A stretch of DNA of 64,000 bases, taken from Apibacter adventoris (GTDB lineage: Bacteria; Bacteroidota; Bacteroidia; Flavobacteriales; Weeksellaceae). Position 1 is the stretch's first letter; each line of letters begins with the position of its first letter. Both the position numbers and the translations under genes were made by a program. The stretch is taken from positions 310,001 through 374,000 of the forward strand of contig NZ_PSZM01000046.1 of the NCBI RefSeq assembly GCF_002964975.1, read 5' to 3'. Below the pieces are notes generated by a model, which saw only the letters and a list, made by a program, of their open reading frames with translations, was not told where the DNA came from and made no database searches. Positions 45,770-53,744 of this stretch are shown here, in pieces.

Positions 45770-46447
45770 TTATAAAAGCCCTTCATCAGCAAAGCTTAAA
45801 TAAGAAGATTGTGTGATAATTAAATGATCTATAAGTTTAATATTTAATAGATTACCTCCATCTTTTATTTCTTGGGTAAGTTGTAGATCAGCTTTACTAG
45901 GTTGAGTATTTCCTGATGGGTGGTTATGGGAAATAATTAATGAAACTGCGTTGAGTTCTAAAGCTTGTTTAAAAATTAACCGCATATCTACTACAGTTCC
46001 AGTAATGCCTCCTTGAGATATTTTTTCTTTATGTAGAATAGTATGTGATTGATTTAAAAAGACGACCCAAAACTCTTCTATCATATTATCTCCAATAATT
46101 GGATGTAATAAATTAAAAGCATCTTTAGAAGAAGAAATTTTTTCTTTTTTCAGGGCTTCTTGTATAGATTTTCTTCTTCCAATTTCTAAAGAAGTTATTA
46201 TTTCAATAGCTTTTACTTTTCCAATACCATTAAATTTGCAGAGGTCTTTAATTGATAGTTTAGCTAATTCATTCCAATTACCATTTACAGAAGATAAAAT
46301 TCTTTGAGATAAATGTATACTGCTTTCTTTTTTAGAACCACTACCGATAATGATTGCTAATAATTCTGCATCAGAAAGAGAATTTTTGCCTTTAATTAGA
46401 AGTTTTTCTCTAGGTCGGTCATCTTCAGCAAGAGATTTTATATTCAT
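45770..46447 (-). CDS. radC: RadC family JAB-domain protein
   Basis: A 225-aa protein with an N-terminal helix-hairpin-helix region (LCKFNGIGKVKAIEIITSLE) and a C-terminal MPN/JAMM domain: metal motif ISHNHPSGNTQPSKAD with preceding Glu in MIEEFWVVFLN. Despite its name the family is not clearly a repair enzyme. The next gene upstream on this strand is 28 bp away. Confidence 0.94.
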   Translation of the reverse strand: MNIKSLAEDDRPREKLLIKGKNSLSDAELLAIIIGSGSKKESSIHLSQRILSSVNGNWNELAKLSIKDLCKFNGIGKVKAIEIITSLEIGRRKSIQEALKKEKISSSKDAFNLLHPIIGDNMIEEFWVVFLNQSHTILHKEKISQGGITGTVVDMRLIFKQALELNAVSLIISHNHPSGNTQPSKADLQLTQEIKDGGNLLNIKLIDHLIITQSSYLSFADEGLL

Positions 46448-46475
46448 GTCAAGTATAGTTTAAATTAATTAAAAA

Positions 46476-46997
46476 TTATCCTAAACTTTGGATATCTTTT
46501 TGTAAATATATGATAGCAGATGAAGAAGGAAATGGATGATCCTTAAGTGAATATTTGATTATTTCTTCCTGTAGTGTTTTTCCTGTAGATTCCTCATTTA
46601 AAGATTGTGAAATTTCATTAATAAGTAATTGGGTTGCATTCTTAGCTGAAAAAATAATTTCCCAGGTTTCCGGATGAATATAAACTTGTTGTGCTAAATT
46701 ATGATCAAATTCATTTTGTATAGTTTCAATTAAAGAATATTCGTATCTCTTTAAATCTTGAGTAATGGGAATTCTTTTGATTAAGGCAGTGGGTTTTATA
46801 CGTTCTAAGAATAATACCATTCTTTCATAAGCTTGTAATTTATTGGGTAGAATTTGATGTAAGTTTTGTTGTTTTAATTCAAAATCCCTTTTTTCTTTTT
46901 CTGAATTACAATATCTATTAAAAAGATAAATAAATGTACCTATTATAATTATCAAAATAAAAATATATGATAAAATAAATAAATAAGTAAATTCCAT
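46476..46997 (-). CDS. DUF7935-like membrane-anchored protein
   Basis: A 173-aa protein with one N-terminal membrane span (about residues 6-26), then a soluble helical part. It shows KLQAYERMVLFLERIKPTALIKRI, LIETIQNEFDHNLAQQVYIHPETW and KNATQLLINEIS. This pattern fits a flavobacterial family labelled DUF7935 (from memory). The function is unknown. It is usually near housekeeping genes; here it may share a transcript with radC. Confidence 0.65.
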   Translation of the reverse strand: MEFTYLFILSYIFILIIIIGTFIYLFNRYCNSEKEKRDFELKQQNLHQILPNKLQAYERMVLFLERIKPTALIKRIPITQDLKRYEYSLIETIQNEFDHNLAQQVYIHPETWEIIFSAKNATQLLINEISQSLNEESTGKTLQEEIIKYSLKDHPFPSSSAIIYLQKDIQSLG

Positions 46998-47130
46998 ATA
47001 ACTATTTTTTACAAAAATAATATATTCTGTATTGTAAAGGAAGTATTTTTAAAATAAATATAATAATAAAAAATTTAATACTAACAATGAATATTCAATT
47101 TAATTATTTGTATTTGAACATTCTAAGTAT

Positions 47131-47193
47131 ATGGCTTGTAATAAAAAAGAATGTAAAAAATGTATTAAATCCCAAATGGATAAAATTATTTAA
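47131..47193 (+). CDS. Possible 20-residue Cys/Lys-rich micropeptide
   Basis: ATG to TAA encodes MACNKKECKKCIKSQMDKII, 20 residues with three Cys in a C-x5-C-x2-C arrangement. It lies 51 bp upstream of the tRNA-Asn gene. There is a promoter-like TGTATTTG about 15 nt before the ATG. It may be chance or the remnant of a gene. The Cys spacing is unusual for random AT-rich DNA, so it is noted with low confidence. Confidence 0.2.
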   Translation: MACNKKECKKCIKSQMDKII

Positions 47194-47202
47194 AAAAATC
47201 AT

Positions 47203-47233
47203 TTGGTAGTTAAAGATATTTATTATAGTTTTG
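47203..47233 (+). promoter_or_regulatory. Promoter of tRNA-Asn
   Basis: TTG at 47203-47205, a 20-nt spacer, then TAGTTTTG at 47226-47233, 11 nt before the mature tRNA. This is a full match to the Bacteroidota consensus. Confidence 0.7.
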
Positions 47234-47244
47234 CACACGCAAAT

Positions 47245-47318
47245 TCCTCCTTAGCTCAGTTGGTTAGAGCATCTGACTGTTAATCAGAGGGTCGCTGGTT
47301 CGAGCCCAGCAGGAGGAG
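47245..47318 (+). tRNA. tRNA-Asn (anticodon GTT)
   Basis: A 74-nt cloverleaf. The acceptor TCCTCCT pairs with AGGAGGA, the D arm is GCTC/GAGC, the anticodon arm TCTGA/TCAGA has loop CTGTTAA (anticodon GTT), the variable loop has 5 nt, and the T arm GCTGG/CCAGC has loop TTCGAGC. Discriminator G; only CC of the CCA end is encoded. Confidence 0.97.
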
Positions 47319-47327
47319 CCTTGTTTT

Positions 47328-47356
47328 AAAGGGTTGTAGTTTACTACAACCCTTTT
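47328..47356 (+). terminator. Terminator of tRNA-Asn
   Basis: The stem AAAGGGTTGTAG/CTACAACCCTTT with a short loop is followed by a T-run, 9 bp after the tRNA. Confidence 0.85.
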
Positions 47357-47635
47357 TTTATATTTATGGTAATTAAAACAAACTATTTTTAATTTAAATT
47401 TATATTAAATTCATAGATGAAAATTGATTTAATAATTAATAAATTTAGATTAATATTTTAACAGATTTTCAAATTTTTTTTGTGTTTGTTAGATAATATG
47501 TTAATACTTCTTCTATAAAAAAAGATATTATATATTTTATTGTTATAAAATAAAGCTTATATTATGTAATAATTGTATAATAAATGTAATTTTTTATGTT
47601 TGTATATCCAAAAAATATCATATATTTGAATCGAT
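47357..47635. other. AT-rich gap, nothing recognised
   Basis: There is no open frame of note and no hairpin between the tRNA terminator and the hairpin at 47640. It probably is only spacer DNA. Confidence 0.45.
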
Positions 47636-47851
47636 AAAAAAAGGGCATTGATCTGAGAGATCAACACCCTTTCAAGTTTTGTTACTATATGTTTATTATG
47701 ATTATTTATGAAATATAGATTTTTTTGACGCTTAAACCTATTAAATAATAAAATAAAACATCATTAAGTAACATTTGTACACTTATGTTTGATTTTTAAA
47801 TAAGGTTAATTTTAGGTTTAATGACTTTACATTAAGCCTAAAAGTTTAATC
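47636..47851 (-). ncRNA. Candidate small RNA with own promoter and terminator
   Basis: On the minus strand a -7 box TACCTTTG lies at 47858-47865, so transcription would start near 47851. No open frame follows. About 180 nt downstream a GC-rich hairpin (47640-47672: AAAGGG..TTGATCT pairs with AGATCAA..CCCTTT, with a two-base internal loop) is followed by a run of seven T. The result is a transcript of about 215 nt, free-standing between the response regulator gene and tRNA-Asn. Alternatively this is the 3' untranslated region of the response regulator mRNA. I do not recognise an RNA family. Confidence 0.4.
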
Positions 47852-47944
47852 TTGGAGCAAAGGTAATGCAGCATGTACTTCATTCCTTACGGATTTCCGT
47901 AAAAAAGAGCATTAAATTAAAAGAAGAAAATTGGGTTAGTATTT

Positions 47945-48610
47945 TTATATAAATCCTAATTCAATAACAATGCCTAAAAGTTGTTTAGTGTCTTTAGCAT
48001 CAAAAGATTCTCGTAAAAATGCCAACCTTTTTTCAATAGAACTCTCACTATTAGGACTTATATGTTTTTCCTTTAAATATAATTCTACTTGTTTTTGGGT
48101 AAATCCCTGAGATAATAATTTAAGTAGATTTATATCATATTCACTAAACTCATAAACATGACTTTGTTTAGATTCTTTGTTGTCATGAGAAATATATGTT
48201 TGGTTATTGTTAATTGCAATGATAGCTTTTTTTAGTTCTTTAGAATCGTCTCTCCCTTTAGTTACAAATCCGTTAATTTGATAATCATCAAACATTGATT
48301 TGATTTTGTAAAATCTATTTTCGATCGAAAAGACTATAATTTTAAGATAAGGTTGTTCTTTTTTTGCTTCTTTTATTAATTCTTCTCCTCCAGATATTCT
48401 TTGTTCTCTGTAATCAGAAGCGAAAGATAAATCAGTAATTAATAAATCATAAGGATCCTGATCCAATAGAGCCCTTTGTATTTTTAATAGAGCGTCGTCG
48501 CAATAAAACACCTGATCAATTATAGGTATTATATTTAACTCTTCTATGGTTCTTTTTACTCCAAGGCTATAGCTATCAAAATCTTCTGCAATGAGTATCT
48601 TTCTGAACAT
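47945..48610 (-). CDS. Response regulator (DUF5932-type, LuxR-like DNA-binding end)
   Basis: A 221-aa protein. The receiver domain has acidic pocket residues Glu9/Asp10 (ILIAEDFDSYSLGVKR), phospho-acceptor Asp60 in YDLLITDLSFASDY, a switch Ser (IVFSIE) and Lys in GFVTKGRD. The output domain from about residue 150 is a LuxR-like helix-turn-helix (YDINLLKLLSQGFTQKQVELYLKE...SSIEKRLAFLRESF). The layout fits a flavobacterial group often labelled DUF5932 (from memory). It starts eight bases after the histidine kinase stop and is surely its partner. Targets are unknown; the inverted repeat upstream of the repeat lipoprotein gene is a candidate site. Confidence 0.88.
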   Translation of the reverse strand: MFRKILIAEDFDSYSLGVKRTIEELNIIPIIDQVFYCDDALLKIQRALLDQDPYDLLITDLSFASDYREQRISGGEELIKEAKKEQPYLKIIVFSIENRFYKIKSMFDDYQINGFVTKGRDDSKELKKAIIAINNNQTYISHDNKESKQSHVYEFSEYDINLLKLLSQGFTQKQVELYLKEKHISPNSESSIEKRLAFLRESFDAKDTKQLLGIVIELGFI

Positions 48611-48618
48611 ATTATTAT

Positions 48619-50463
48619 CTATTTTTGTAAATTTATGATAATTTTTACAGAAAATCCCTTTTTATATTCAATATTATATAAAATTTTTCCATTGATTGTG
48701 TTTATGCGATTTTCTATGTTTTTTAATCCTTTACCTGGTTTCCAGTTCTTGGAAGATGATATACCCACACCATTATCAAAATAATCAATTATCAAAACTT
48801 TATTTTTTTCTTTAAATTTTAAAGTAACTAAACTCGACCAGCTATGTTTTTTCATATTAGTCATAAGTTCTATTATAACGTAATATAATTCCTCCTTTAT
48901 TTTAATTGAAATATCTTCCCATATCAATTTATTATTTCCTAAAAGTATAATTTTCGTGTCCTTTTTTCCATAAGGTTGAAGCATGTCTTTCAAGAGATTT
49001 GCAAAATCATTTTTCAAGTCTGTCTTAAACTCTGATTCATGAGATATATTTCTAGATCTGTTATAAAGTTCTTCTAAATTATTTATGATTTTTGATGAAT
49101 TAAGGTCAGAATTATTTTCCAGTTGAATCATTAAATAATAAATTCCGTTGGCTACTTCATCATGGACTTTTTTGGAATATTTAATTTCAGTTTTATGTAC
49201 TTCCTCCAATTTTTCCTGTTTAAACTTTTCCTTTCTCCTTTTGTACCATGTAATTAATATAATTAAAATTATAATTGTAACTCCCGTTATTGAAAATACT
49301 AATACTCGTTGTTTAAGAATTTGATAATTTTTTTGGGCATTTAACGCTTTAAGTTGTAAATTTTCTTCTTTATTTTTTTCAACTTCATAACGTATTAAAG
49401 CAAATTGATTTTTTGCCTTACTTCTTTTAGTTTGTATACTATCATTAAGATGAAAATAGGAAACAAAGTGTTTTTTTGCTTCTGAAGGGTTTTCCAATAA
49501 TGTTAGCTTTTGTAATGCTTCTAATTGATCATCTGGAGTACCCACTTTTTTTGCTATTTTATACATAAGTTTAGCATGATAAACAGCTTTTAAAGGATTT
49601 GTTTTAGCGAAGTATCTTGAAAGATGTGAGTGGTTGGCTATTTGTCCTTGTAAATCATTTTCTTTTTCCCGTATTTTTAAAGTTTTAATAAGCTCGGGCT
49701 CTGCATTGTATTTAGGGGTGTTCAGCCATTTTGCATAAGCAAGATTATCTTCAATTTTAGCTAGAATAATTGGATGATTGTATAATTCAGGTTCTGTTTC
49801 AAGTAATTTTGTTAATTGCTTAATAGCACTATTATATTCTTTATTCTTTAAATATATGACAGCTTGATTGTTTTTGATGGATAGTATGTCAAGTTTGTTT
49901 ACTGTATAATTTAAAGATTTTGTATAGTAATCAATTGCCTGAGCATAATCTTTTTGTTCTGTTTTAGAAATAGCTAAGCAATTGTAAACAGAAGAAATAA
50001 AAGAATTATATTCCGGGGATTTCAAATATTTTAACGCTTCTACTGCCGTCTCTTCACTTCCAAAGTAGTCTCCTTCATTGGCTTGTAGAATAGCCATATT
50101 GATTAAATTAACCCCGATATGGGAAGAATCTTTCTGAATCAGAAATTCTTCTTTTGAATGATTAAAATAATAAAATGCACTATCACTGATATTTTTGTTA
50201 AGATAATAATACCCAACTTCAAAATATATTTTTCCTAATAATAAAGAGTTTTTTTCTGATCGGGCATTTTTGATATCATTAAAAACTTCTTTAAAATTAT
50301 TATCATTATATTGATGTATCTTTAAATTGTTGGAGTTTTCGGAAGGGTTTAAAATAGAGACAGGTGAATCACAAGAATATATAATGAAAAATATATAACA
50401 AAATAAATTTATTTTTTTAAAGATGGAAAGTAAAGAAAAATTATTTTTATTTAAACCAAACAT
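48619..50463 (-). CDS. TPR-containing sensor histidine kinase
   Basis: A 614-aa protein. N-terminal hydrophobic segment ending in IIYSC (Cys30), so the sensor part is exported and may even be lipid-anchored. Residues of about 55-345 hold several TPR units (for example ISDSAFYYFNHSKEEF and YAQAIDYYTKSLNYT). A membrane span lies near 375-400. The kinase part has phospho-His near 432 in KYSKKVHDEVANGIYYLMI (HisKA_3 type), N-box ELYYVIIELMTNMKKHSW, and DYFDNGVGI with GKGLKNIENRI as ATP lid. TPR sensors bind peptides or proteins, so a peptide or surface ligand is likely. It has its own promoter just after the terminator of the repeat lipoprotein gene. Confidence 0.9.
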   Translation of the reverse strand: MFGLNKNNFSLLSIFKKINLFCYIFFIIYSCDSPVSILNPSENSNNLKIHQYNDNNFKEVFNDIKNARSEKNSLLLGKIYFEVGYYYLNKNISDSAFYYFNHSKEEFLIQKDSSHIGVNLINMAILQANEGDYFGSEETAVEALKYLKSPEYNSFISSVYNCLAISKTEQKDYAQAIDYYTKSLNYTVNKLDILSIKNNQAVIYLKNKEYNSAIKQLTKLLETEPELYNHPIILAKIEDNLAYAKWLNTPKYNAEPELIKTLKIREKENDLQGQIANHSHLSRYFAKTNPLKAVYHAKLMYKIAKKVGTPDDQLEALQKLTLLENPSEAKKHFVSYFHLNDSIQTKRSKAKNQFALIRYEVEKNKEENLQLKALNAQKNYQILKQRVLVFSITGVTIIILIILITWYKRRKEKFKQEKLEEVHKTEIKYSKKVHDEVANGIYYLMIQLENNSDLNSSKIINNLEELYNRSRNISHESEFKTDLKNDFANLLKDMLQPYGKKDTKIILLGNNKLIWEDISIKIKEELYYVIIELMTNMKKHSWSSLVTLKFKEKNKVLIIDYFDNGVGISSSKNWKPGKGLKNIENRINTINGKILYNIEYKKGFSVKIIINLQK

Positions 50464-50470
50464 AATTAAA

Positions 50471-50478
50471 CAAAGATA
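50471..50478 (-). promoter_or_regulatory. -7 promoter box of the histidine kinase gene
   Basis: On the minus strand TATCTTTG, a full match to TAnnTTTG, ends seven bases before the kinase ATG. It lies just downstream of a strong terminator, so the kinase/regulator pair is a separate transcription unit from the repeat lipoprotein. Confidence 0.55.
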
Positions 50479-50516
50479 AAGAATTTGATTTTATTAAAAA
50501 AGAATAGTATAAAGAT

Positions 50517-50556
50517 AAAAAAATAGATACTAACTCTTATTAGTATCTATTTTTTT
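50517..50556. terminator. Strong bidirectional terminator after the repeat lipoprotein gene
   Basis: Perfect 17-base arms (50517-50533 and 50540-50556; core ATAGATACTAA/TTAGTATCTAT) with a six-base loop and A/T runs on both sides. It ends the minus-strand repeat lipoprotein transcript. Confidence 0.85.
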
Positions 50557-50653
50557 AGGTTTTTTTAAGATCTTACAAAATATATTTTAAGGCTGTTGAA
50601 TTATAAGATCATTATAAGCATAATAGTATAATTTTCTTTTAAAAGAAATTTTT

Positions 50654-51148
50654 CTACCAATTAGGTCTCCTAGGTAATTGTATAAGTTCCCCGGTAGTAC
50701 TAACCTTTTTGTTATCAAGTTTGTTATCAAGTCTTCTAGGTAATTGAATAAGTTCACCACTTGTATTAACCTCTTTATTATCAAGTTTGTTATCAAGTCT
50801 TCTAGGCAATTGAATAAGTTCACCACTTGTATTAACCTCTTTATTATCAAGTTTGTTATCAAGTCTTCTAGGCAACTGAATAAGTTCACCACTTGTATTA
50901 ACCTCTTTATTATCAAGTTTGTTATCAAGTCTTCTAGGTAACTGAATAAGTTCACCACTGGTGTTAACCTTTTTGTTATCAAGTCTTCTAGGCAACTGAA
51001 TAAGTTCACCACTGGTTTCAGCGGCTTGAATTTTTTGTTGGGATCCTTTTGATATTTCTCCATCAGTAAGATCGTTATAATCCTCTCCAACACAGGATAT
51101 TACTCCTAAACTGGAAATGAGAATACCGATAAGTAAAATTTTTTTCAT
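50654..51148 (-). CDS. Lipoprotein with six tandem GELIQLPRR repeats
   Basis: A 164-aa protein with a signal peptide and lipobox VISC (Cys19), followed by VGEDYND, acidic as in surface-export signals. After a linker (DLTDGEISKGSQQKIQAAE) come six copies of a unit with core SGELIQLPRRLDNK. Four of them carry LDNKLDNK and the spacer (E/K)VNT, giving a 22-residue period. Copy 1 is shorter, and copy 6 ends in TGELIQLPRRPNW at the C-terminus. I do not recognise the family. Each unit holds a dibasic RR that could be a processing site, so it may be a multi-copy peptide precursor, a surface adhesin or a stalk. The gene sits directly upstream of a TPR sensor kinase. Alternative frames open across the repeats are by-products of the 66-bp period. 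Confidence 0.75.
   Translation of the reverse strand: MKKILLIGILISSLGVISCVGEDYNDLTDGEISKGSQQKIQAAETSGELIQLPRRLDNKKVNTSGELIQLPRRLDNKLDNKEVNTSGELIQLPRRLDNKLDNKEVNTSGELIQLPRRLDNKLDNKEVNTSGELIQLPRRLDNKLDNKKVSTTGELIQLPRRPNW
50657..51016. repeat. Tandem 66-bp repeat array (six units)
   Basis: Near-identical 66-bp units encode the 22-residue repeats. Units 2-4 differ by only a few bases, so the array expanded recently. Inside each there is a smaller 12-bp duplication coding LDNK twice, absent from the first unit. The period is a multiple of three, so copy number can change without breaking the frame. Confidence 0.9.
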
Positions 51149-51508
51149 TTTTATTCAACTTTAAATTTTAACATTAGCGTGCTTACTTTAATGGTTATAA
51201 AGTAAGATCACACCCAATTTTCGGGATAATTAAGGAATTAGTATAATAGCAGACATAATAAATATCCCGATATAATTAATATTAGCTACTTTTTATTCCT
51301 TTATTTAATTCATTTTGTACATTTGCTACATAGCATTCAATTGAATTATTTGCAAAGTAAAAGAGTTAAGTCCAAAAAATATGGACAATGTAAAGACTTT
51401 TGAGGGACAAATTAATATTATGTTATATTGAGAATAAAAATCATTATTTTATGATATATTTATTGTTTAAAAAAAGATTTAGAGACAGAATTAAATCTGG
51501 TTTAATTT
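51149..51508. other. Regulatory gap between repeat lipoprotein and the 101-aa gene
   Basis: A 360-bp divergent intergenic region. It holds an inverted repeat at 51182-51206 (described separately), a second weaker pair TCGGGATA / TATCCCGA flanking about 51235-51285, and on the minus strand a TTACTTTGC promoter-like box near 51350. If the latter is used, the repeat gene has a leader of about 200 nt. Confidence 0.4.
51182..51206. promoter_or_regulatory. Inverted repeat upstream of the repeat lipoprotein gene
   Basis: CTTACTTTA and TAAAGTAAG form perfect nine-base arms with a seven-base loop, 34-58 nt upstream of the lipoprotein ATG. It could be a regulator site (for example for the nearby LuxR-like response regulator) or a hairpin in the mRNA leader. 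Confidence 0.45.
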
Positions 51509-51814
51509 ATGGAATATCAAGAGGTAATGAGACAGATTATTTTTTTAGCTTTTTCTAAAGCTGAAAAAGAAACTTTGCAAATATTAAAAACCCCACTTTC
51601 TAAACATATTTCACATGAAATTGAAATCCATTATAAAGTTTATATTAGTGAAAAAACATTTATAAGATATTACGATAAATTTATAAATGAAAAGGAAGGT
51701 TCAATAGCTAATCCAAATAGACGTATAATAGATTTTTTATGTAAATATATTGGATTTGAAAGTCTTATAGATTTTTATAATAAAGTTTATATAAACAAGG
51801 ATTCTTCTTTGTAA
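51509..51814 (+). CDS. Small conserved Bacteroidota protein, possible DNA-binding helper
   Basis: A 101-aa helical, cytoplasmic protein. The pattern HYKVYISEKTFIRYYDKFINEKEGSIANPNRRIIDFLCKYIGFESLIDFYNK resembles a small domain I have seen in Bacteroidota proteins (stress-type S..T..RYY.K, NP....ID.L..Y.GFES..DF), sometimes at the start of regulators. I cannot name it. It is divergent from the repeat lipoprotein and shares its intergenic region, so a regulatory link is possible. Confidence 0.55.
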   Translation: MEYQEVMRQIIFLAFSKAEKETLQILKTPLSKHISHEIEIHYKVYISEKTFIRYYDKFINEKEGSIANPNRRIIDFLCKYIGFESLIDFYNKVYINKDSSL

Positions 51815-51956
51815 AAAAGTGTGGCTTAAATATTGTGAAGTTTAAATAATATCAATTTTTTAGGGAAAATATTTTCCCTAAAAAATTAATATTTGTGTAT
51901 ACTTTGTTTATTACTTTAAAAAAGCATACATAACATTTACTTTTCAAAAGATTTAA

Positions 51957-51964
51957 TAACTTTG
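51957..51964 (+). promoter_or_regulatory. -7 promoter box of mutL
   Basis: TAACTTTG ends five bases before the mutL ATG at 51970, so the mRNA would have almost no leader. Confidence 0.5.
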
Positions 51965-51969
51965 CAAGT

Positions 51970-53730
51970 ATGCCAGATATAATTCATTTACTTCCAGATA
52001 ATGTGGCTAATCAAATAGCAGCAGGAGAAGTAGTCCAAAGGCCTGCATCTGTGGTTAAAGAATTGTTGGAAAATGCTATAGATGCTGGAGCTACTCAAGT
52101 TATATTAATAGTAAAAGAAGCCGGTCGAAATTTGATTCAGGTCGTGGATAATGGTATAGGGATGAGTGTAACAGATGCCCGAATGGCATTTGAACGGCAT
52201 GCCACATCAAAAATATCAAAAACAGAAGATATATTCCATATACAAACCAAAGGTTTTAGAGGAGAAGCACTAGCCTCAATTTCTGCTGTGGCCCAGGTAG
52301 AACTTAAAACTAAAAAAAACGAGGAAGAAATAGGTACACATGTGGTAATAGAAGGAGGAGAATTTATAACCCAAAAACCTATTAATACCGCAACTGGAAC
52401 AGTTTTTTTAGTAAAAAATTTATTTTTTAATGTACCTGCTCGTAGAAAATTTTTGAAATCTAATTCTGTTGAATTAAGGCATATATTAGATGAATTTCAT
52501 AGGGTAGCCTTAGCACATGAAACAGTACAATTCCAATTATTTAATAATGAAGAAGAATTGTTTAGGTTACGTTCGGGGGGAGTATTACAACGAATATCTG
52601 AAATTTTTGGACGTAAAATTCAGCATCAATTAATTCCTGTTTCAGAACAACTAGAGTGGATCCGTTTAAGTGGGTTTATAGGAAAACCGGAAAGTGCGAA
52701 AAAAATAAGAGGAGAACAATTTTTCTTTGTAAATTATCGTTTTTTTAAATCAAATTATTTAAATAAAGCTGTACAAGATGCTTTTGAAAATTTGATTCCA
52801 TCAAAATATTTACCGTCATTTTTTATATATATAGAGATTGATCCTGAAAAAATTGATGTAAATATACATCCTACTAAAACAGAAATTAAGTTTGAAGATG
52901 AGTCCTCTATTTATATGTTGTTAAGAACTACAATAAAAAAATCTTTAGGAGTATATAATGTTGCTCCCAGTTTGGATTTTGATCAGAATCCGGAGTGGAG
53001 TAATTTAAGTTCTGTAAACAAAAATACCTCTATAACAGAACCTAAAATCAAAATTAATCCTACATATAATCCTTTTGAAGAAAAAAAAATTATTACATCC
53101 AAAGAAAAGATAAATTTACAAGAACTTTATGCTTCATCAAGAAAGGAAATATTATCTCCTGAAATATTTGATTTTCCTAACCCTCCTTTAATAGAAGAAC
53201 AATCTTTATTAAGGCTTTCAAATGGAAGATGGGTCATAGAGAAGGAAAATAAATTATGGTTTTTAGATCCTTATAGAATACATCAGACTGTATTATATGA
53301 AAATCATTTAAAAAATTATAAAGGGAATGCTTTAAGCCAGCAGTTATTATTCCCTATAAATCGTCCAGTATATGAAATGGAAAAAGAAAAATTAGATTCT
53401 ATCAAAACCCCTTTATTTGCTTGTGGTTTTGATATGGATATAGAATCTGATATTGTAACGATTACTGCAATTCCTTCAGATATTCCTCAAGAGAAGGTAA
53501 TTGATATTATAGATGATTTATTAATGGAGCTTTCTGACCATTCTGAAGATGAATTTTCTATATTTTTTAGTAAATCTGTTTCTAAAGTTTCAGCCAAAAA
53601 AAGAAATGAATTTATCCAACCTTCACAGTTTTATCCTATATGGAAAAATTTTGAGTCTTTAGGGTGTCCAAAATATAATCCATTTGGAAAGAAGAATTTT
53701 GAACAAACTGTTATTATTGATTTTGATTAA
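51970..53730 (+). CDS. mutL: DNA mismatch repair protein MutL
   Basis: A 586-aa GHKL ATPase that links MutS to strand removal. Motifs: LLENAIDAGAT (Asn/Asp for Mg-ATP), VVDNGIGM, FERHATSKI, TKGFRGEALASI, and the transducer block VDVNIHPTKTEIKFED. A divergent linker (about 330-400) is followed by the dimerisation domain. The endonuclease motif DQHA(x)2E(x)4E is not seen: at that place there is DPYRIHQTVLYE. It may therefore lack the nicking activity known from MutL of many bacteria without MutH. Confidence 0.94.
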   Translation: MPDIIHLLPDNVANQIAAGEVVQRPASVVKELLENAIDAGATQVILIVKEAGRNLIQVVDNGIGMSVTDARMAFERHATSKISKTEDIFHIQTKGFRGEALASISAVAQVELKTKKNEEEIGTHVVIEGGEFITQKPINTATGTVFLVKNLFFNVPARRKFLKSNSVELRHILDEFHRVALAHETVQFQLFNNEEELFRLRSGGVLQRISEIFGRKIQHQLIPVSEQLEWIRLSGFIGKPESAKKIRGEQFFFVNYRFFKSNYLNKAVQDAFENLIPSKYLPSFFIYIEIDPEKIDVNIHPTKTEIKFEDESSIYMLLRTTIKKSLGVYNVAPSLDFDQNPEWSNLSSVNKNTSITEPKIKINPTYNPFEEKKIITSKEKINLQELYASSRKEILSPEIFDFPNPPLIEEQSLLRLSNGRWVIEKENKLWFLDPYRIHQTVLYENHLKNYKGNALSQQLLFPINRPVYEMEKEKLDSIKTPLFACGFDMDIESDIVTITAIPSDIPQEKVIDIIDDLLMELSDHSEDEFSIFFSKSVSKVSAKKRNEFIQPSQFYPIWKNFESLGCPKYNPFGKKNFEQTVIIDFD

Positions 53731-53744
53731 TTAATTTTTTGCTA

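Noticed and set aside
47887-47902. Small inverted repeat TTACGGA/TCCGTAA after the response regulator gene
   Set aside because: No T-run follows on the minus strand, so it is not a convincing terminator.
50657-51016. Regular 66-bp direct repeats that could be taken for a CRISPR array
   Set aside because: There are no unique spacers between repeats; the units are continuous, keep one reading frame and follow a lipoprotein signal. They are coding repeats.
50587-51093. A second long open frame (168 codons) over the repeat array, and another on the plus strand
   Set aside because: Both exist only because a 66-bp period keeps all frames open. They lack a signal peptide or family features, and the lipoprotein frame explains the sequence.
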